Below, one piece after another: positions 34,559 through 45,358 of a stretch of DNA of 64,000 bases. The position numbers and the translations under genes are program-made. The DNA lies in the NCBI GenBank assembly GCA_001972305.1, contig BDDD01001678.1, positions 136,680 through 200,679 on the forward strand, in the 5' to 3' direction. The notes below the pieces were generated by a model. It made no database searches. It was not told the origin of the DNA and worked only from the letters and a program-made list of their open reading frames with translations. The DNA comes from Cephalotus follicularis (Eukaryota > Streptophyta > Magnoliopsida > Oxalidales > Cephalotaceae). How positions within the stretch are numbered: position 1 is the stretch's first letter; every line of letters begins with the position of its first letter.

Positions 34559-35369
34559 ATAAGGCTGGTTCATCATGCATTCGGAAGGTTGTTTTGTTGA
34601 TATCCTCGGAACAAATGTAGATTTGATGGTGCCCAGAACAAAGGTCCAATTTTTAGAAAAATTTAGCTCCATGAAGCTAATCCTATTGTTTATCAACTGT
34701 AAGTATGGGAAATTAGTCCTTCAAAGTGACTGCATTTAGCGCGCGATAGTCGACACAAAAACTCCATGTCCCAGATTTTTTTTTACAAGAAGAACTAGAG
34801 ATGATAACGGGCTCGTGCTTGGGTGAATAATATCGTCCTTTAGCAATTTAGTGACAAGCCATCGGTTTCGTTATTCTGATAATGGGAATAGCGTTAAGGG
34901 CGAACATTGAGAGTTTGGGTTTCGGGCTGGAGGTGGATGGCGTGGTCATTGAACCTGTGAGGGGGCAACCCTTGTGGAGTGGCAAAAACTGTTGAGTATG
35001 ATTCTAATAGTTTGTTCATTATGGCATTTTCACAAATAGTTGGCACCGTGGTAACCGGTTGCACCTCTAAGTGGAACAATACCACCAGAGAGTTGGTATG
35101 GACCCATTTTTTCAAATTTTGGTATTGAGGAGTAGAGATTGTCTGGGATTCACCAGTGAATTTAACCGAGTTTCGATTGACCACGAATTCCATTGTGAGA
35201 GCCTTGTAATTCGTGACAAGAGGAACCAATTGACGTAACCATTGGACTCCTAATACGAGTTTAGCGCCAATAATGGGAAGGATAAAAACATCCACTGTGA
35301 TAGGATGACCTTGAATGGTGATTGGGAGTTGATTAAGGAAGCCATTACTGGTGAGACGTTGGCCATTAC
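34559..35369 (-). pseudogene. Unit b, middle part: RT start and protease
   Basis: The minus strand holds RT start remnants (about 34880-34590, then the junction to gag) and, at about 35369-34894, SNGQRLTSNGFLNQLPITIQ and AKLVLGVQWLRQL of the protease C-terminal part. Element D entered at 35370, splitting the protease; its N-terminal part is at 56523. Confidence 0.75.
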
Positions 35370-36246
35370 TGATATGGGGAAAAATTAGTATATACCAAGA
35401 ATGACACGTGTCCTCCGCGAACATAGCCAAGTGTCCAGGGGCTTTAAAGTTTACATGGATATTGGTCAGAGGAAGCTTATCAAGCTCTGGAAGGAGAAGC
35501 AGATGGAGACATCCTCCTCGGACCAGTGCCAAGGAACTCCTCCTTAGTGGCATTGTAGAATCGACCCTCCTCGGCATAAGTGCCGAGGACCTCCTTTCCA
35601 ACATCAGTGTCGAGGACCTAGCCAAGGGGCTCCTCCTCAACTGCACTGTAGAAGATCTCTTCCTCGGCAGCTTGGCAGAGGACCTAATGTTTCAGGCGCC
35701 AGCCCTTGAAGAAGCTTTTGAAGTTGAAGACCTTGAAGTAGATAAATAACAAGAGAACCTATCTTTCCTCATCCTCGGCAGGACAAGGCCATAAAATCAG
35801 CCTACTTTCCAGGGATTCACCTCTTCCAAATATGGAAGATGAGATATAATAAACTACCTACAAGGAAAATAGCGACAAATCAGGTGGAGATAAGGGAAAT
35901 CCCGAGATCCTCGGCATTTCCTTAAGGGACAGCTATCACCTCCGCATTTCACGCTCTAACAGTTACAAACCAGCATTATAAATACAAGAATCAAAGACAT
36001 ATCTCAGGTTAGCCATTCTACTCCCAAGGAACCTTGTTTTCTAGGTGCGAAAGCCTAACTTGAGCGTCGGAGTGTCCCCGGGAGAACAACCTCCTAGACC
36101 TTTAACGTGTTTGCTCTTCTGTGTAGGGAAAATATTCATATAAGTTACCCTCAACCTTCTTCTCGGAGCATCCAGACAGCGTTTCCCTCAACAAATAAAA
36201 GCCCTCCACGTAGGGTACTGTTGAAGGAAGATTTTTTGTATCAATA
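35370..36246 (+). repeat. 5' LTR of element D
   Basis: 877 bp, starts TGATATGGGG and ends ATCAATA (3' copy ATCAACA). TATAAATA is at 35977-35984. It contains a degenerate 27-bp repeat with hairpins (35508-35672) absent from the element A LTR. It contains a 113-codon ORF (35408-35749) that is also open in the 3' LTR. Confidence 0.9.
35508..35672. repeat. Degenerate 27-bp repeat with CCTCGGCA/TGCCGAGG hairpin
   Basis: Units run CTCCTCGGCA-4 nt-TGCCGAGGAC. One is a perfect 8-bp-arm hairpin (35569-35588). Others keep CGAGGAC or CCTCGGCAGC-TTGGCAGAGG. In the sense frame this encodes a repeating SAEDLLxxI-type nonapeptide. The 3' LTR has it at 55783-55950. Confidence 0.65.
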
Positions 36247-36248
36247 GT

Positions 36249-36270
36249 TGGCGCCGTCTGTGGGAAACGC
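36249..36270 (+). other. Primer-binding site of element D
   Basis: TGGCGCCGTCTGTGGGAAAC starts 2 bases after the LTR; a near match to element A. Confidence 0.65.
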
Positions 36271-36291
36271 AGCGAAAAGCCATCAACAATC

Positions 36292-37617
36292 ATGCCTCTG
36301 AGAAAGAACAACAACCAGTTTGGAGCCACAAGCAGCCAACAACAGGAGATCACACCTCCTCTCCCAGAAGCTGTCCAAGTTGTGGCCCAAGAGCAAGCTC
36401 CCATCACAGGGGAGCAGCTCAATCAGTTAATCCAAGGGGTGGAGCGCCTCACCGATTTGTTGGTCACTAGTTTGGCCAACCAACAGCAGCATAGCGGGCC
36501 TGCTCCACCTGTGGCCCAAGGAGTTTCTGGTCCCAGTAGACCAGGGGTGGAGACACGGAACCCACGAGGTGCCACGCGAAACCAGCCTAGGGGAGACGAA
36601 CTTCCCCCAAGGCGGTCAGGGGATAATATTCCCCTGGGGAGGAGACCTGAGATCAATGCATCTCAGAGGGCAGAGTCCTCAACTGCACAGGATAAGCCCA
36701 ATAATCCCAGGAGAGCGCACCCTGAACACTATGCCATGGATGTGGATCCTCAGGAGGAAGCCAGAGGAGTGGAGGAGGCACAAGTGCGCTCCAATGCTCC
36801 GTGCAGAGTTGGTACGGCGCGAGGAAGCAGGATCGACCCCCCAACCACAGTGGCTGAAGGGTCATGTGTTTCTAGCAAGGCTAGGAATATAGAGGATGTG
36901 GAGCAAGCAGTGAACAGAAAGCTTGCTGAGTTGGAAAGAAGGTTCCGAGGAGCAGAACAGCACGGGGGACATCTATCTGAGGTGCGCAACATCAGCGCTC
37001 ACCCCTTCACATCCGAGATCATGTCAGAGCGTGTTCCCAGCGGGTTTCGGTTCCCAAACCTTGACAAATATGATGGGTCCACAGACCCCATCCAAAATGT
37101 GCACTCTTACATTCAAGCCATGTGGATGTACCAAGCCTCGGACACAACACTTTGCCGAGGATTCCCAGCGACCATGACTGGAGCTGCCCAGTCGTGGTAT
37201 TTCACCTTGGCAAAGGATTCGGTGGAGAACTTAGATCAGTTTACGGAACTATTCGTAACCAAGTTCCTCAACAGCACCACGCAGAGGAGGAACTCCACCC
37301 ACCTGATCAACGTGGTGCAGGGTAAAGATGAGTCACTGAGTGATTACCTCACCAGATTCAACAGGGAATCTCTCACAGTGAAAGATCTGGAGCCATCCTT
37401 TGCACTGGCAGCTTTGAATAGCGGACTGAGGAGTAACTCATCCTTCACCTTCTCTCTTTTGAAGAGATCCGCGAAGGACATGGAAGACCTGTTGAGGAGA
37501 GCAGAGAGATATGTCAACGCCGAGGAAGAGATGGCAGCCAGGAAACAAAAGACACCCTGGTCAGGCCATCAGGAGGATAAAGGGGAGCATTCAAGACATG
37601 CTCCCGAGAAGAAATAA
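36292..37617 (+). CDS. Element D gag, open but truncated at its 3' end
   Basis: 441 codons from MPLRKNNNQ. A Gln- and Pro-rich N-terminus is followed by a Tat-type gag core: RFPNLDKYDGSTDPIQNV, WMYQASDTTLCRGFPATMTG, AAQSWYF, LINVVQGKDESLSDYLTRF, LLRRAERYVNAEEEMAARK. It would form the capsid-like particle in the cytoplasm. The ORF ends at PEKK-stop (37617), close to where the chromovirus complex begins, so the nucleocapsid part seen in element A (HDTKECRHLK, about 3324) is lost. Start chosen because the same ATG context (CAATCATGCCTCT) is found in element A. Confidence 0.85.
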   Translation: MPLRKNNNQFGATSSQQQEITPPLPEAVQVVAQEQAPITGEQLNQLIQGVERLTDLLVTSLANQQQHSGPAPPVAQGVSGPSRPGVETRNPRGATRNQPRGDELPPRRSGDNIPLGRRPEINASQRAESSTAQDKPNNPRRAHPEHYAMDVDPQEEARGVEEAQVRSNAPCRVGTARGSRIDPPTTVAEGSCVSSKARNIEDVEQAVNRKLAELERRFRGAEQHGGHLSEVRNISAHPFTSEIMSERVPSGFRFPNLDKYDGSTDPIQNVHSYIQAMWMYQASDTTLCRGFPATMTGAAQSWYFTLAKDSVENLDQFTELFVTKFLNSTTQRRNSTHLINVVQGKDESLSDYLTRFNRESLTVKDLEPSFALAALNSGLRSNSSFTFSLLKRSAKDMEDLLRRAERYVNAEEEMAARKQKTPWSGHQEDKGEHSRHAPEKK

Positions 37618-37635
37618 AAGAGGAAGGAAAGAGCA

Positions 37636-38314
37636 TACAGATGGCTCCCTATGAAGACCTATATGGTAGGAAGTGCCGATCGCCAGTTTTTTAGGAGCAG
37701 GTCGGTGAAAAGAGTATTTTGGGGCTAGAGATTGTACAGATTACCGCAGAAAAAGTGAAATTGATTAGAGACCGATTGATTGTTGCACATAGTAGACAGA
37801 AAAGCTATGCTGATGTTCATCACAGAGGCTTGGAGTTTAGTGTTGGTGACCATGTTTTCCTCAAAGTGTCGCCCACTAAAGGAGTCTTAAGATTCGGGAA
37901 GAAAGGAAAGCTTTCTCCTTGTTTTATTGGACCTTTCGAGGTATTGGATCGGATTGGCCAACTTGCTTACAGGCTTGCCTTGCCTCCAGCATTGTCGGGA
38001 GTACATGATGTGTTTCATGTTTCTCAGTTGAGGAGATATGTTCGAGATACTTCATACATCATTGAGTATGGTCAGATTCAGCTGGAACCTGACTTATCGT
38101 TTACAGAGACTCCTATAGAGATTATTGACCGACAGATCAGAGTATCGAGGAACAAGACCATCCCTTTGGTCAGTGTTCTATAGCAGTATCATGATTCTAT
38201 GGAGCGCACCTGGGAGCACGAGGACGATATGAGAGAGACATATCCTTTCCTTTTTGATTGATTGATCGTTTGACCGATGAATCTGGGGACCAGATTCTTT
38301 TAAGGAGGGGAGAA
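37636..38314 (+). pseudogene. Extra copy of chromovirus pol 3' end (integrase C-terminus, chromodomain-like) and polypurine tract
   Basis: Matches 43075-43757 closely. It has the integrase C-terminal domain (FSVGDHVFLKVSPTKGVLRF, PPALSGVHDVFHVSQLRRYV) and the chromodomain-like end (IIDRQIRVSRNKTIPLVSVL), which a TAG cuts at 38183. A polypurine tract TAAGGAGGGGAGAA follows and the LTR of element E begins at 38315. It implies a second, mostly deleted chromovirus copy sharing that LTR. Confidence 0.85.
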
Positions 38315-38908
38315 TGTGATGACCCGAATTCCCTTTGTACTATTCATGCATACATCGTACCGTATTGTACCGTATTGGACCATACTAAACTATATTGAAT
38401 TGAGGTATTCTTATACCTATTGATATTGTATTGATCACATGCATGTATAGTCAGGATTTTGGGCAGAGTTTCGGAGAGTTGACCGAATCGACTATTTAAG
38501 TCAATTCCTTGTCATTTCTCTCATTCTCACCTTTCATCCTTCTCTCTCTATCCCTCTCCCTCTCTCTCTAGCTGAGCAGCCTTCATCTTACACCATTGCA
38601 GCCCCGGATTGCATCTCCATCGATAAGGCTAGCGATTGCAAGTAGTGGATTGGTGATTGAACGGTATAGCAGCGGTTTGAGTGATTGGAAGCTCGAATCT
38701 TGAAGCTTCAGTGATAGGTAGGATTTCTTACTTGAATTGTCTGCCTCTTATATTTATTGAATGATTGATTGTATTGATTGAATGACTGGTTGAATGATTG
38801 AATTGAGTGAATTGGGGTTTTTAGGGTTTATAGCAAACCCGACCATTGTATTGTGTATTGGATTGAGAGAAATGCCACGTGTCTGTCCTGCGGGTGCGGG
38901 GTGTTACA
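38315..38908 (+). repeat. 5' LTR of element E, with a 1-kb internal deletion
   Basis: 594 bp against 1601 bp for the 3' LTR. The two match on both sides of a break at about 38833: the 3' LTR has about 1040 extra bases (44251-45290). The join lies at CCC present on both sides, a microhomology deletion. Confidence 0.85.
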
Positions 38909-38911
38909 GTA

Positions 38912-38923
38912 TGGTATCAGAGA
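38912..38923 (+). other. Primer-binding site of element E
   Basis: TGGTATCAGAGA, the usual plant initiator tRNA-Met primer site (one change from TGGTATCAGAGC), three bases after the LTR end. Confidence 0.85.
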
Positions 38924-39090
38924 CATTGGTTGGCCTGCAAGCTAAGTATATTAATGCGATGATTGAGATTGACCGAATGAATTTGTATGATATATGTTCT
39001 GGCTTATTCATGCTAATATTATTAGAAAAGAGATTGATATTGGAATTGAAAGTGATAGCATCTGATCATCCCATTGTTGTCTTTATAGCA

Positions 39091-40017
39091 ATGGAAAACA
39101 GAGGAAGGTGTGGCCGACGGGGTGGAAGAAATGCTCTTGCTCTTGCTCCTGTCCCTGCTCCTGTTGATGATGAACCAGCTCCTGGTAATGCTTTTCCAGT
39201 GTATGATCCTAATGCTCCAGCAACGGGTGCTGACTTTGAGGTTTGGAGACAATTGTGTGCCACCATGGCACAGATGCATACTCTGATGGGACACCAACAG
39301 GCTAGAGTTGAACGTAGACCAAGGAGGGAAGACATGTTGAGTCGCTTCTTAAAGTTTCAGCCTCCAGCATTCGTAGGGCTCCCTCATCCTACTCTTGCTG
39401 AGTCTTGGCTGGCTCATCTGGAAAAGATCTTTGAAGTCATGGGATGTGATGATAAACAAAAATTGGTATTGGCAGTGTATATGCTCCAAGGAGAAGCCGA
39501 GCACTGGTGCGCTATGGTTAATACAGATTGGACAAGGAATGGTACAGTCCGCTCTTGGGATGCCTTCAAAAGAGAATTCTATGCAAGGTACTACCCTCAG
39601 GTGGAGATAGACAGAAGAGAGATTGAATTTGCTAACTTGGTACAAGGGAGCATGACAATTGCTGAGTATGAGGTGAGGTTCACGCAGCTTGCCCGATCCG
39701 CCCCGTACTTAGTGGAAAGCCAAGAGCATAGAGCAAAGAAGTTCCTTCGGGGACTGAGATTGGATTTGAGGAGGCAACTTACCCTTTTCGGGTTGACCTC
39801 CATATCGGATATTTCTTCCCGAGCTATGCAGCTTGAGGATATTGCAGCTGAGGCTAAACAGATGAGAAATATAGCCCGTACTAGGCCTACTCCTTCTTCT
39901 CGGCAGAGTGGTAGTGACAGTGGCAGTGCTAAATCACAGAATACTGATAGTAGCCCCTCACCTGGTTCTCAGGGTAGCAATCAGGATAGCGGGAATTCGT
40001 CCCGTTCTCTGAGGTGA
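39091..40017 (+). CDS. Element E gag (capsid part)
   Basis: 308 codons from MENRGRCGRRGG. It has an Ala- and Pro-rich N-terminus and the retrotransposon gag core: FLKFQPPAFVGLPHPTLAES, WLAHLEKIFEVMGCDDKQKL, AEHWCAM, SWDAFKREFYARYYPQ, MTIAEYEVRFTQLARSAPYL, and a Ser-rich tail. The ORF is open upstream to 38794, but that part is LTR and primer site, so the start at 39091 is preferred. A TGA at 40015-40017 cuts off the zinc knuckles, which remain recognisable just downstream. Confidence 0.85.
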   Translation: MENRGRCGRRGGRNALALAPVPAPVDDEPAPGNAFPVYDPNAPATGADFEVWRQLCATMAQMHTLMGHQQARVERRPRREDMLSRFLKFQPPAFVGLPHPTLAESWLAHLEKIFEVMGCDDKQKLVLAVYMLQGEAEHWCAMVNTDWTRNGTVRSWDAFKREFYARYYPQVEIDRREIEFANLVQGSMTIAEYEVRFTQLARSAPYLVESQEHRAKKFLRGLRLDLRRQLTLFGLTSISDISSRAMQLEDIAAEAKQMRNIARTRPTPSSRQSGSDSGSAKSQNTDSSPSPGSQGSNQDSGNSSRSLR

Positions 40018-40370
40018 GGCAGATCGAGGAACGCACGCTGAGGAGATCAATCTTCAGTACCTAGTCAGGGTACACCCTCCAAAATATCTGGGAGCGGTAA
40101 TCAGAGTGCTACGGTTCCTTGTGTACATTGTCAGAAGACCAACCATACTTCTGAGAATTGTAGATGGTTCTTGGGTCATTGCTTGGTTGTGGTGGTTCTG
40201 ACCACATTGCTAGAGATTGTCCTCGGAGTTCTCGTCCTCGAGGATTTGATCAGACACAGCGGGCATCGCCCATACAGGACCAACAGCTAGTGTACCATCT
40301 TCTTCCCGTGGGACTTCGCAGTCCAGGGGGAAGCATCCAATGAGTTCTACTTTGACAGTTTAGGCTAGAG
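40018..40370 (+). pseudogene. Element E gag zinc-knuckle region (shifted)
   Basis: A first CCHC knuckle reads CVHCQKTNHTSENC (about 40120-40161). A second, in another frame, reads CGGSDHIARDC (about 40190-40224). The frame change between them and the upstream stop make this non-functional. Confidence 0.7.
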
Positions 40371-40377
40371 TGCTTGC

Positions 40378-41365
40378 AATGGAACCGAATGTTGCAGCAG
40401 GGTCCGATGTTGTTATTGGAGGTACCATTCGACTCTTTCAGCTTCCAGCACGGGTTCTTATTGATCCGGGTTCACCCATTCATTCATTGCATTGCATTTT
40501 GTCTCCCATGTTGGTTTGAGGCCTGAGTACCTTCCTTTCTTTATGGAGGTATCCACACCTCTCGATGAGTCAGCGACCACCGATCGAGTGTGTAGAGATT
40601 GTATTATTGAGATTGATGATCGTTGCTTGTTAGCCGATCTTATTGTTTTACCGATGGATTGCCTAGATGTGATTTTTGGCATGGATTGGTTATCTGCTAG
40701 CTTTGCTCAGGGGGATTGTAATCGGAAAGTAGTGGATTTCAGTCCTCCGGGACGACCACCTTTTCGGTTTCTTGGCACCTTAGAGCCATTTTTTGTTCCA
40801 ATGATTTCGGCTTTGCATGCGGACAGATTGTTACGACAAGGATGCCAAGGGTTTCTGGCACATGTACAGACAGATGGCGGTCAGAACTGAAGGATATTCC
40901 AGTGGTTTGCGAGTTCATAGATGCTTTTCCTCGGGATTTGACGTCGTTGCCGCCAGATAGAGAGATAGAGTTTATGATTGATCTGATACCAGGAACTGCA
41001 CCGATTTCTCGGGCACCATACCGAATGGCACCGATAGAATTGAAAGAGTTAAAGATACAGTTACAGAATCTTCTGGACAAAGGTTTTATAAGACCTAGTG
41101 CTTCACCCTGGGGAGCACCTCCTTTTTGTCAAGAAGAAAGATGGATCGCTCCATATGTGTATTGACTACCGACAGCTCAATAAAGTTACAATGAAGAATA
41201 AGTACCCCTCTACCGCATATTGATGAGCTGTTTGATCAGCTTATAGGAGCTACAGTGTTTTCTAAGCTCAACTTGAGATCGGGCTACCACCAGTTGAAAA
41301 TCAGACCGGAGGATATTCCGAAGACGGCTTTCAGATCGAGATATGGCCATTATTAGTTCTTAGTT
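40378..41365 (+). pseudogene. Element E protease and RT N-terminal part
   Basis: Protease active site reads RVLIDPGSPIHSL (about 40456-40490), followed by DCLDVIFGMDWLSA. RT starts [20 protein letters not shown] and [18 protein letters not shown] frameshift near 41124 (before [16 protein letters not shown]), another near 41212 and a TAG at 41354-41356 break it. Confidence 0.8.
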
Positions 41366-42799
41366 ATGCCTTTTGGTGTGACTAATGTTCCTGCGGCTTT
41401 CATGGACCTCATGAACCGAGTGTTCAGACAGTATTTGGATCAGTTCATTGTAGTGTTCATTGAAGACCTCTTGGTCTATTCCAGGACAAATGAGGAGCAT
41501 GCCCAGCACCTTTACATTGTATTGCAAACTTTGAGGGATCATCGGTTGTATGCCAAATTCGACAAGTGCGAGTTTTGGTTATCGGAGGTTGCTTTTATAG
41601 GGCATATTGTTTCCGGTAACGGTTTATCAGTGGATCCATCAAAAGTAGAGTCAGTGAAAGATTGGAAACGACCGACGAATGCTTCCGAAGTTCGCAGCTT
41701 CTTGGGTTTAGCAGGGTATTATCGTCGGTTTGCTGAGGGATTTTTCCGTATTGCTACACCTTTGACCAAATTGACACAGAAGAACGCTGCCTTTGTATGG
41801 GATAGCGATTGTGAAAGAAGTTTTCAAGAGTTGAAAGACAAATTGATTTCCGCTCCTGTCCTAGCCTTACCAGACGGGAACGAAAACTTTGTTGTATACA
41901 CCGATGCTTCTGGGAAGGGGCTTGGTTGTGTTCTTATGCAATATGGCAAAGTGATCGCATATGCATCGAGAAAGATCAAACCATATGAAGAAAACTACCC
42001 AGTGCATGACTTGGAGTTGGCAGCCATTGTCTTTGCTCTTGGAAAATGGCGCCACTACCTTTATGGGACCAAGTTCACAGTTTTCACTGATCATAAGAGT
42101 TTGAGATATCTCTTTTCACAGAAGGAATTGAACATGAGACAGAGAAGGTGGTTTGAGCTTCTTAATGATTATGATTGTGATATTGAATATCATCCTGGAA
42201 AAGCCAATGTCGTTGCAAATGCATTGAGTCGCAAGCTATCTTGTATGACTCTTTCCCATTTACAGGTGCAACCTGTATTGCTTGACCGGATTAGAGATGC
42301 ACAGATAATGGATATTGAATTACAGAAAGTGGCTACTGCTATTGATGAAGGATTGAAGCCCGATTTCTCTCTATCTACAGATGGGTTATTGAGATACAGG
42401 AAGAAAATTTGCATTCCAACCAATAGCGAGTTGAAGGAAGAGCTTATTTCCCAAGCTCATAAATCTCGTCTCTCTGTTCATCCAGGGAATACGAAGATGT
42501 ATCATGACATAAAACTTATCTATTGGTGGACTGGCATGAAGAGAGAAATCGCAGAGTTTGTATCGAGATGCCTCACTTGTCAGCAAGTTAAGGCAGAGCA
42601 CCAGAGACCGGCGGGCTTGCTTCAGCCTTTTCTCATTCCTGAGTGGAACTGGGAGCACATTACCATGGATTTTGTGTCGGGGTTGCCTCTGACTCGTGAC
42701 AGACATGATGGTATGTGTAACGTGATCGATCGACTCAAGAAGTCGGCCCACTTTCTACCGATTCGAATGACTTATTCTAGAGAAAAGTTGTCAAGATAG
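41366..42799 (+). CDS. Element E pol: RT, RNase H, integrase N-terminus (open 477 codons)
   Basis: [22 protein letters not shown] and the catalytic box [11 protein letters not shown], where the family has F/Y-x-D-D; the first Asp is Glu, which should inactivate it. RNase [46 protein letters not shown], and [11 protein letters not shown], where the usual final Asp is Asn. Integrase: zinc-binding His pair ([11 protein letters not shown]) and CLTCQQ, then MDFVSGLP with the first catalytic Asp. The frame ends at a TAG (42797-42799). Confidence 0.85.
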   Translation: MPFGVTNVPAAFMDLMNRVFRQYLDQFIVVFIEDLLVYSRTNEEHAQHLYIVLQTLRDHRLYAKFDKCEFWLSEVAFIGHIVSGNGLSVDPSKVESVKDWKRPTNASEVRSFLGLAGYYRRFAEGFFRIATPLTKLTQKNAAFVWDSDCERSFQELKDKLISAPVLALPDGNENFVVYTDASGKGLGCVLMQYGKVIAYASRKIKPYEENYPVHDLELAAIVFALGKWRHYLYGTKFTVFTDHKSLRYLFSQKELNMRQRRWFELLNDYDCDIEYHPGKANVVANALSRKLSCMTLSHLQVQPVLLDRIRDAQIMDIELQKVATAIDEGLKPDFSLSTDGLLRYRKKICIPTNSELKEELISQAHKSRLSVHPGNTKMYHDIKLIYWWTGMKREIAEFVSRCLTCQQVKAEHQRPAGLLQPFLIPEWNWEHITMDFVSGLPLTRDRHDGMCNVIDRLKKSAHFLPIRMTYSREKLSR

Positions 42800-43704
42800 T
42801 TCATGAAAGAGATTGTTAAAGCACATGGAGCTCCAGTCAGCATTGTTTTAGATCGAGACTCTCGCTTACTTCCGGGTTTTGGAGGAAGTTACAGGTAGCT
42901 ATGAGTACAGAATTGAGTTTCAGCACTGTTTTTCATCCCCAAACAGATGGTTTGTCCGAAAGGACCATTCAGACATTGGAGGACATGCTTCGAGCATGCG
43001 TTCTCGACTTTGGAGGTTGTTGGGATGACTACTTTCATTTGGTTGAGTTCTCGTATAACAATAGTTATCACAAGAGCATACATATGGCTCCCTATGAAGC
43101 TCTATATAGTAGGAAGTGCCGATCGCCAGTTTGTTGGGATCAGGTCGGTGAAAAGAGTATTTTGGGGGCAGAGATTGTACAGATTACCATAGAGAAAGTG
43201 AAATTGATTAAAGATCGATTGATTGTTGTACAGAGTAGACAGAAAAGCTATGCTAATGTTCATCGCAGAGGCTTGGAGTTTAGTGTTGGTGACCATGTTT
43301 TCCTCAAAGTGTCGCCCACTAAAGGAGTCTTGAGATTCAGGAAGAAAGGAAAGCTTTCTCCTCGTTTTATTGGACCTTTAGAGGTATTGGATTGGATTGG
43401 CCGACTTGCTTACAGGCTTGCCTTGCCTCCAGCATTGTCGGGAGTGCATGATGTGTTCCATGTTTCTCAGTTGAGGAGATATGTTCGAGATCCTTCACAC
43501 ATCATTGAGTATGGTCAGATTCAGCTGGAACCTGACTTATCGTTTACAGAGACTCCTATACAGATTATTGACCGACAGATCAGAGTATTGAGGAACAAGA
43601 CCATCCCTTTGGTCAGTGTTCTATGGCAGTATCATGGTTCTATGGAGCTCACCTGGGAGCGCAAGGACGATATGAGAGAGACATATCCTTTCCTTTTTGA
43701 TTGA
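42800..43704 (+). CDS. Element E integrase core end, C-terminal domain, chromodomain-like end
   Basis: IVLDRDSRL (second catalytic Asp) lies before a frameshift at about 42870. From 42901 the frame is open for 267 codons: FHPQTDGLSERTIQTLEDML with the catalytic Glu, WDDYFHLVEFSYNNSYHKSI, APYEALYSRKCRSPVCW, the GPY/F-type C-terminal domain (FIGPLEVLDWIGRLAYRLAL), and the chromodomain-like end TPIQIIDRQIRVLRNKTIPL, VLWQYHGSMELTWE, ETYPFLFD-stop. Such chromodomains are known to direct integration to heterochromatin. Confidence 0.85.
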
Positions 43705-43757
43705 TTGATCGTTTGACCGATGAATCTAGGGACCAGATTCTTTTAAGGAGGGGAGAA

Positions 43758-45358
43758 TGTGACGTCCCGAATTCCCTTTTGTACTGTTCATGCATACATC
43801 GTACCGTATTGTACCATATTGGACCGTACTGAACTGTATTGAATTGAGGTATTCTTATACCTATTGATATCGTATTGATCACATGCATGTATAGTCGGGA
43901 TTTTGGGCAGAGTTTCGGAGAGTTGACCGAATCGACTATTTAAGTCATTTTCTTGTCATTTCTCTCATTCTCACCATTCATCCTTCTCCCTCTCTCTCTA
44001 GCTGAGCAGCTTTCATCTTCCACCATTGTAGCCCTAGATTGCATCTCCATCAACAAGGACAGCGATTGCAAGTAGTGGATTGGTGATCTAATGGCATAGC
44101 AGCGGTTTGAGTGATTGGAAGCTCGACTTTTGAAGCTTCAGTGATAGGTAGGACTTCGTACTTGAATTTCCTGCTGCTTGTATTGATTGAATGACTGATT
44201 GAATGATTGAATTAAGTGAATTGGGGTTTTTTAGGGTTTATAGCAAACCCTTGACCTAATTGTTAATTAAATGATTGAAATTGAATTTGGAAGGTTGTAA
44301 CTAGTCTTACTAACCTCAAATGATTGATTGTAAACTGATTGATTGTATTGTATGGATCCTATAAAGCGACCTTGTGGTTTACGTCGGCATGTTAGGTTGA
44401 CTTTGTCCACCTATTCCGTCGATCATTTCTTTTATTGTATTGTCTTGCTGACAAGCATGTGCTAACGAGCACGATTGATTGACGATTGACGCTCGCTGAG
44501 GGCCCTAGCTCCCTAACGGCATCAGTAGCTCCCTCAGCTGTATCTCATCGAGATTGTATTGACCCAGCCATAGGCTGGAAGATCTATGCGTTCCAGACCT
44601 GATCAGTCTGAGAACCGTAGGTAGATCTCCCACCATTTTTGAAGGACTACCTTCCGTGGGATTGATCACTGCTAACTGATTGACATTGACTTGACACCGG
44701 TCACACACTCTATAGGATATTGATTGATTGATTGGGTGTTTCATACACCACCATTGAGTGTCTGCCATTGATTGATTGTTATAGATCCTATCCGTATGCT
44801 CTGTTATGGGCCACTGTCATACGGGTACTCTGATCGCCAATTATCATGTACATTTGCCATGGCATGCATTGATATTGTACACCGCACATTGATATTGTAT
44901 AGATTGTCACCGATATTGCACATTGTACATGCATACATGCTACATGGGGTTTCTGCTTAGCCAGTGTGGCTAACCCCATCCTTCGAGGTGGGGCTGTGTT
45001 GTACCTTTGTGTGCGGCATAGGTAGGGCAGCAAATAGCAGTGGACAGAAGGACTGAAGACCCGTTGACCGCACGACTTCTTGGGTATCGCGAAGCTGATA
45101 GAGATATTGTAGTGAAAGATGGAAATGTATTGCATTGTAATGCTGTTTTGAAAGATTGATAATGTATTGAAAAGACTAGTATTGTAAAGGATTTGTATTG
45201 TATTGTATGGATGGATTTGTATTGTATCTTCCGCAACTAATATGTATCGCAAAGTTTTAAAGTTTTCAGCATTTTTATATTGCTAGTCCCGACCATTGTA
45301 TTGTGTATTGGATTGAGAGAAATGCCACGTGTCCGCCCTGCAAGCGCGGGGTGTTACA
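43758..45358 (+). repeat. 3' LTR of element E
   Basis: 1601 bp, TGTGACGTCCCG to GGGTGTTACA, preceded by polypurine tract TTAAGGAGGGGAGAA. It contains many ATTGATTG/GTATTG simple runs and a hairpin cluster at 44495-44660. Right of it, element D resumes at GCAACAAGTCC. Confidence 0.85.
44495..44660. repeat. Hairpin cluster in the 3' LTR of element E
   Basis: GCTGAGGG with CCCTCAGC (44495-44538), CCAGCC with GGCTGG (44564-44578), AGATCTA with TAGATCT (44580-44628) enclosing CAGAC with GTCTG, and AGGTAG with CTACCT. It lies about 700-860 bp from the LTR end. It is missing from the 5' LTR because of the 1-kb deletion. Confidence 0.7.

Larger units (their letters stand above)
38315..45358 (+). mobile_element. 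Element E: Ty3/gypsy Tekay/Del-like chromovirus in element D
   Basis: LTRs at 38315-38908 and 43758-45358. Primer-binding site TGGTATCAGAGA at 38912, complementary in type to initiator tRNA-Met. Gag, zinc knuckle, protease, RT, RNase H, integrase and chromodomain follow in the usual order. No target duplication is present because the left side is a truncated second copy. Several frameshifts and stops make it inactive. Confidence 0.9.

Noticed and set aside
38794-39090. N-terminal extension of the element E gag
   Set aside because: It overlaps the LTR end and primer-binding site, and the usual gag start is the ATG at 39091.
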